5,178 nt of DNA from Litoribrevibacter sp041590855 (GTDB taxonomy: Bacteria > Pseudomonadota > Gammaproteobacteria > Pseudomonadales > Litoribrevibacteraceae): the NCBI GenBank assembly GCA_041590855.1, contig JBFHTA010000285.1, forward strand, positions 1-5,178, written 5' to 3'. The position numbers and the translations under genes were made by a program. Below are positions 5,070-5,178 of this stretch, one piece after another. Position 1 is the stretch's first letter, and each line of letters starts with the position of its first letter. The notes under the pieces were generated by a model. The model made no database searches and was not told where the DNA came from. It was given only the letters and a program-made list of their open reading frames with translations.

Positions 5070-5178
5070 AGCTCCGTTTGTCCGGCTTTTGCAGCATCCT
5101 GTTGCAAGCTGGCCGGTTTCAGCTATTACTTATAGGTAGCTCATCGGTGTTCATCGAAAACATCGTTTATCGAAAACA
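5003..5178 (+). CDS. Possible start of a gene running off the right edge
   Basis: The frame containing ATG 5003 has no stop from 4937 to the end of the window, about 80 codons, which is somewhat longer than chance in DNA of this composition. The translation from ATG 5003 (MLTDQSLVSYRGIRCEF..., ending ...VFIENIVYRK) matches nothing I recognise. No ribosome site precedes ATG 5003. A later in-frame GTG at 5147 has only AGG ten bases upstream. It overlaps the 31-codon ORF in another frame, so at most one of the two is likely to be real. Confidence 0.17.
   Translation, partial: MLTDQSLVSYRGIRCEFIVHSLELRLSGFCSILLQAGRFQLLLIGSSSVFIENIVYRK
5082..5116 (+). terminator. Nested hairpin, possible weak terminator
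   Basis: CCGGC (5082-5086) can pair with GCCGG (5112-5116), and inside it TTGCA (5089-5093) pairs with TGCAA (5103-5107), leaving a nine-base loop. It begins 12 bases after the TAG of the 31-codon ORF and is followed by only TTTC. It could end a short transcript or be an mRNA structure. The internal loop makes it weak. Confidence 0.25.
5153..5178. repeat. Short direct repeat at the right edge
   Basis: ATCGAAAACA occurs at 5153-5162 and again at 5169-5178, 16 bases apart. Two further ATCG copies are present, at 5143 and at 5162 (the latter starting on the last A of the first repeat). More copies could continue beyond the window. It may be a binding site array upstream of the next gene, or simply repetitive coding sequence. 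Confidence 0.4.

Larger units (their letters stand above)
4859..5178. other. 320-base right-hand stretch without a convincing gene
   Basis: After the propeller gene no reading frame has both a good ribosome site and a recognisable product. The stretch contains an AT-rich dyad with a possible promoter (4921-4957), a 31-codon ORF (4974-5069), a second overlapping frame open to the right edge, a nested hairpin (5082-5116) and direct repeats (5153-5178). On the minus strand I found only ORFs under 30 codons. No strong terminator follows the propeller gene. It may be the control region and start of a gene lying mostly to the right. Confidence 0.7.

Noticed and set aside
5141..5178. CRISPR repeat-spacer array
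   Set aside because: The units are ten bases, far shorter than CRISPR repeats, the spacer is six bases, and no cas gene is present.

Overview
The window looks like ordinary chromosome from a moderately AT-leaning gammaproteobacterium. All five clear genes lie on the + strand, are densely packed and carry purine-rich ribosome sites. The protein types (an APH-family kinase like those next to acyl-CoA dehydrogenases, a histidine phosphatase, a classical SDR, a saccharopine-dehydrogenase-like reductase and an SMP-30/strictosidine-synthase-like protein) recall marine lipid- and hydrocarbon-degrading gammaproteobacteria. That assignment rests on protein style and gene order alone; no genus can be fixed.

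Region 1 (1-2579) is one apparent operon. It holds an APH-family kinase cut by the left edge of the window, a histidine-phosphatase-superfamily protein 15 bases later, and an SDR oxidoreductase that probably starts at a GTG at 1815. A strong hairpin terminator follows at about 2603-2633. The kinase resembles the N-terminal domain of ACAD10/ACAD11 and the LvaA-type kinases that phosphorylate 4-hydroxyacyl-CoA. Together with the SDR, and an acyl-CoA dehydrogenase that may lie just upstream, it could form a hydroxyacyl-CoA handling module. This is inference.

Region 2 (2694-4858) is a second transcription unit. It holds a saccharopine-dehydrogenase-family NAD(P)-dependent oxidoreductase and, 20 bases later, a membrane-anchored six-bladed beta-propeller protein of the SMP-30/APMAP/strictosidine-synthase type. 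The natural substrate of neither can be read from sequence.

Region 3 (4859-5178) has no clear gene. It holds an AT-rich dyad with a possible promoter, a possible 31-residue membrane peptide, an overlapping frame that stays open to the right edge, a nested hairpin and a short direct repeat. All of these are weakly supported.

I see no mobile element, CRISPR array, tRNA, rRNA or defence system. The observations most worth following are the missing second catalytic histidine in the phosphatase and the possible phospho-hydroxyacyl-CoA pathway.
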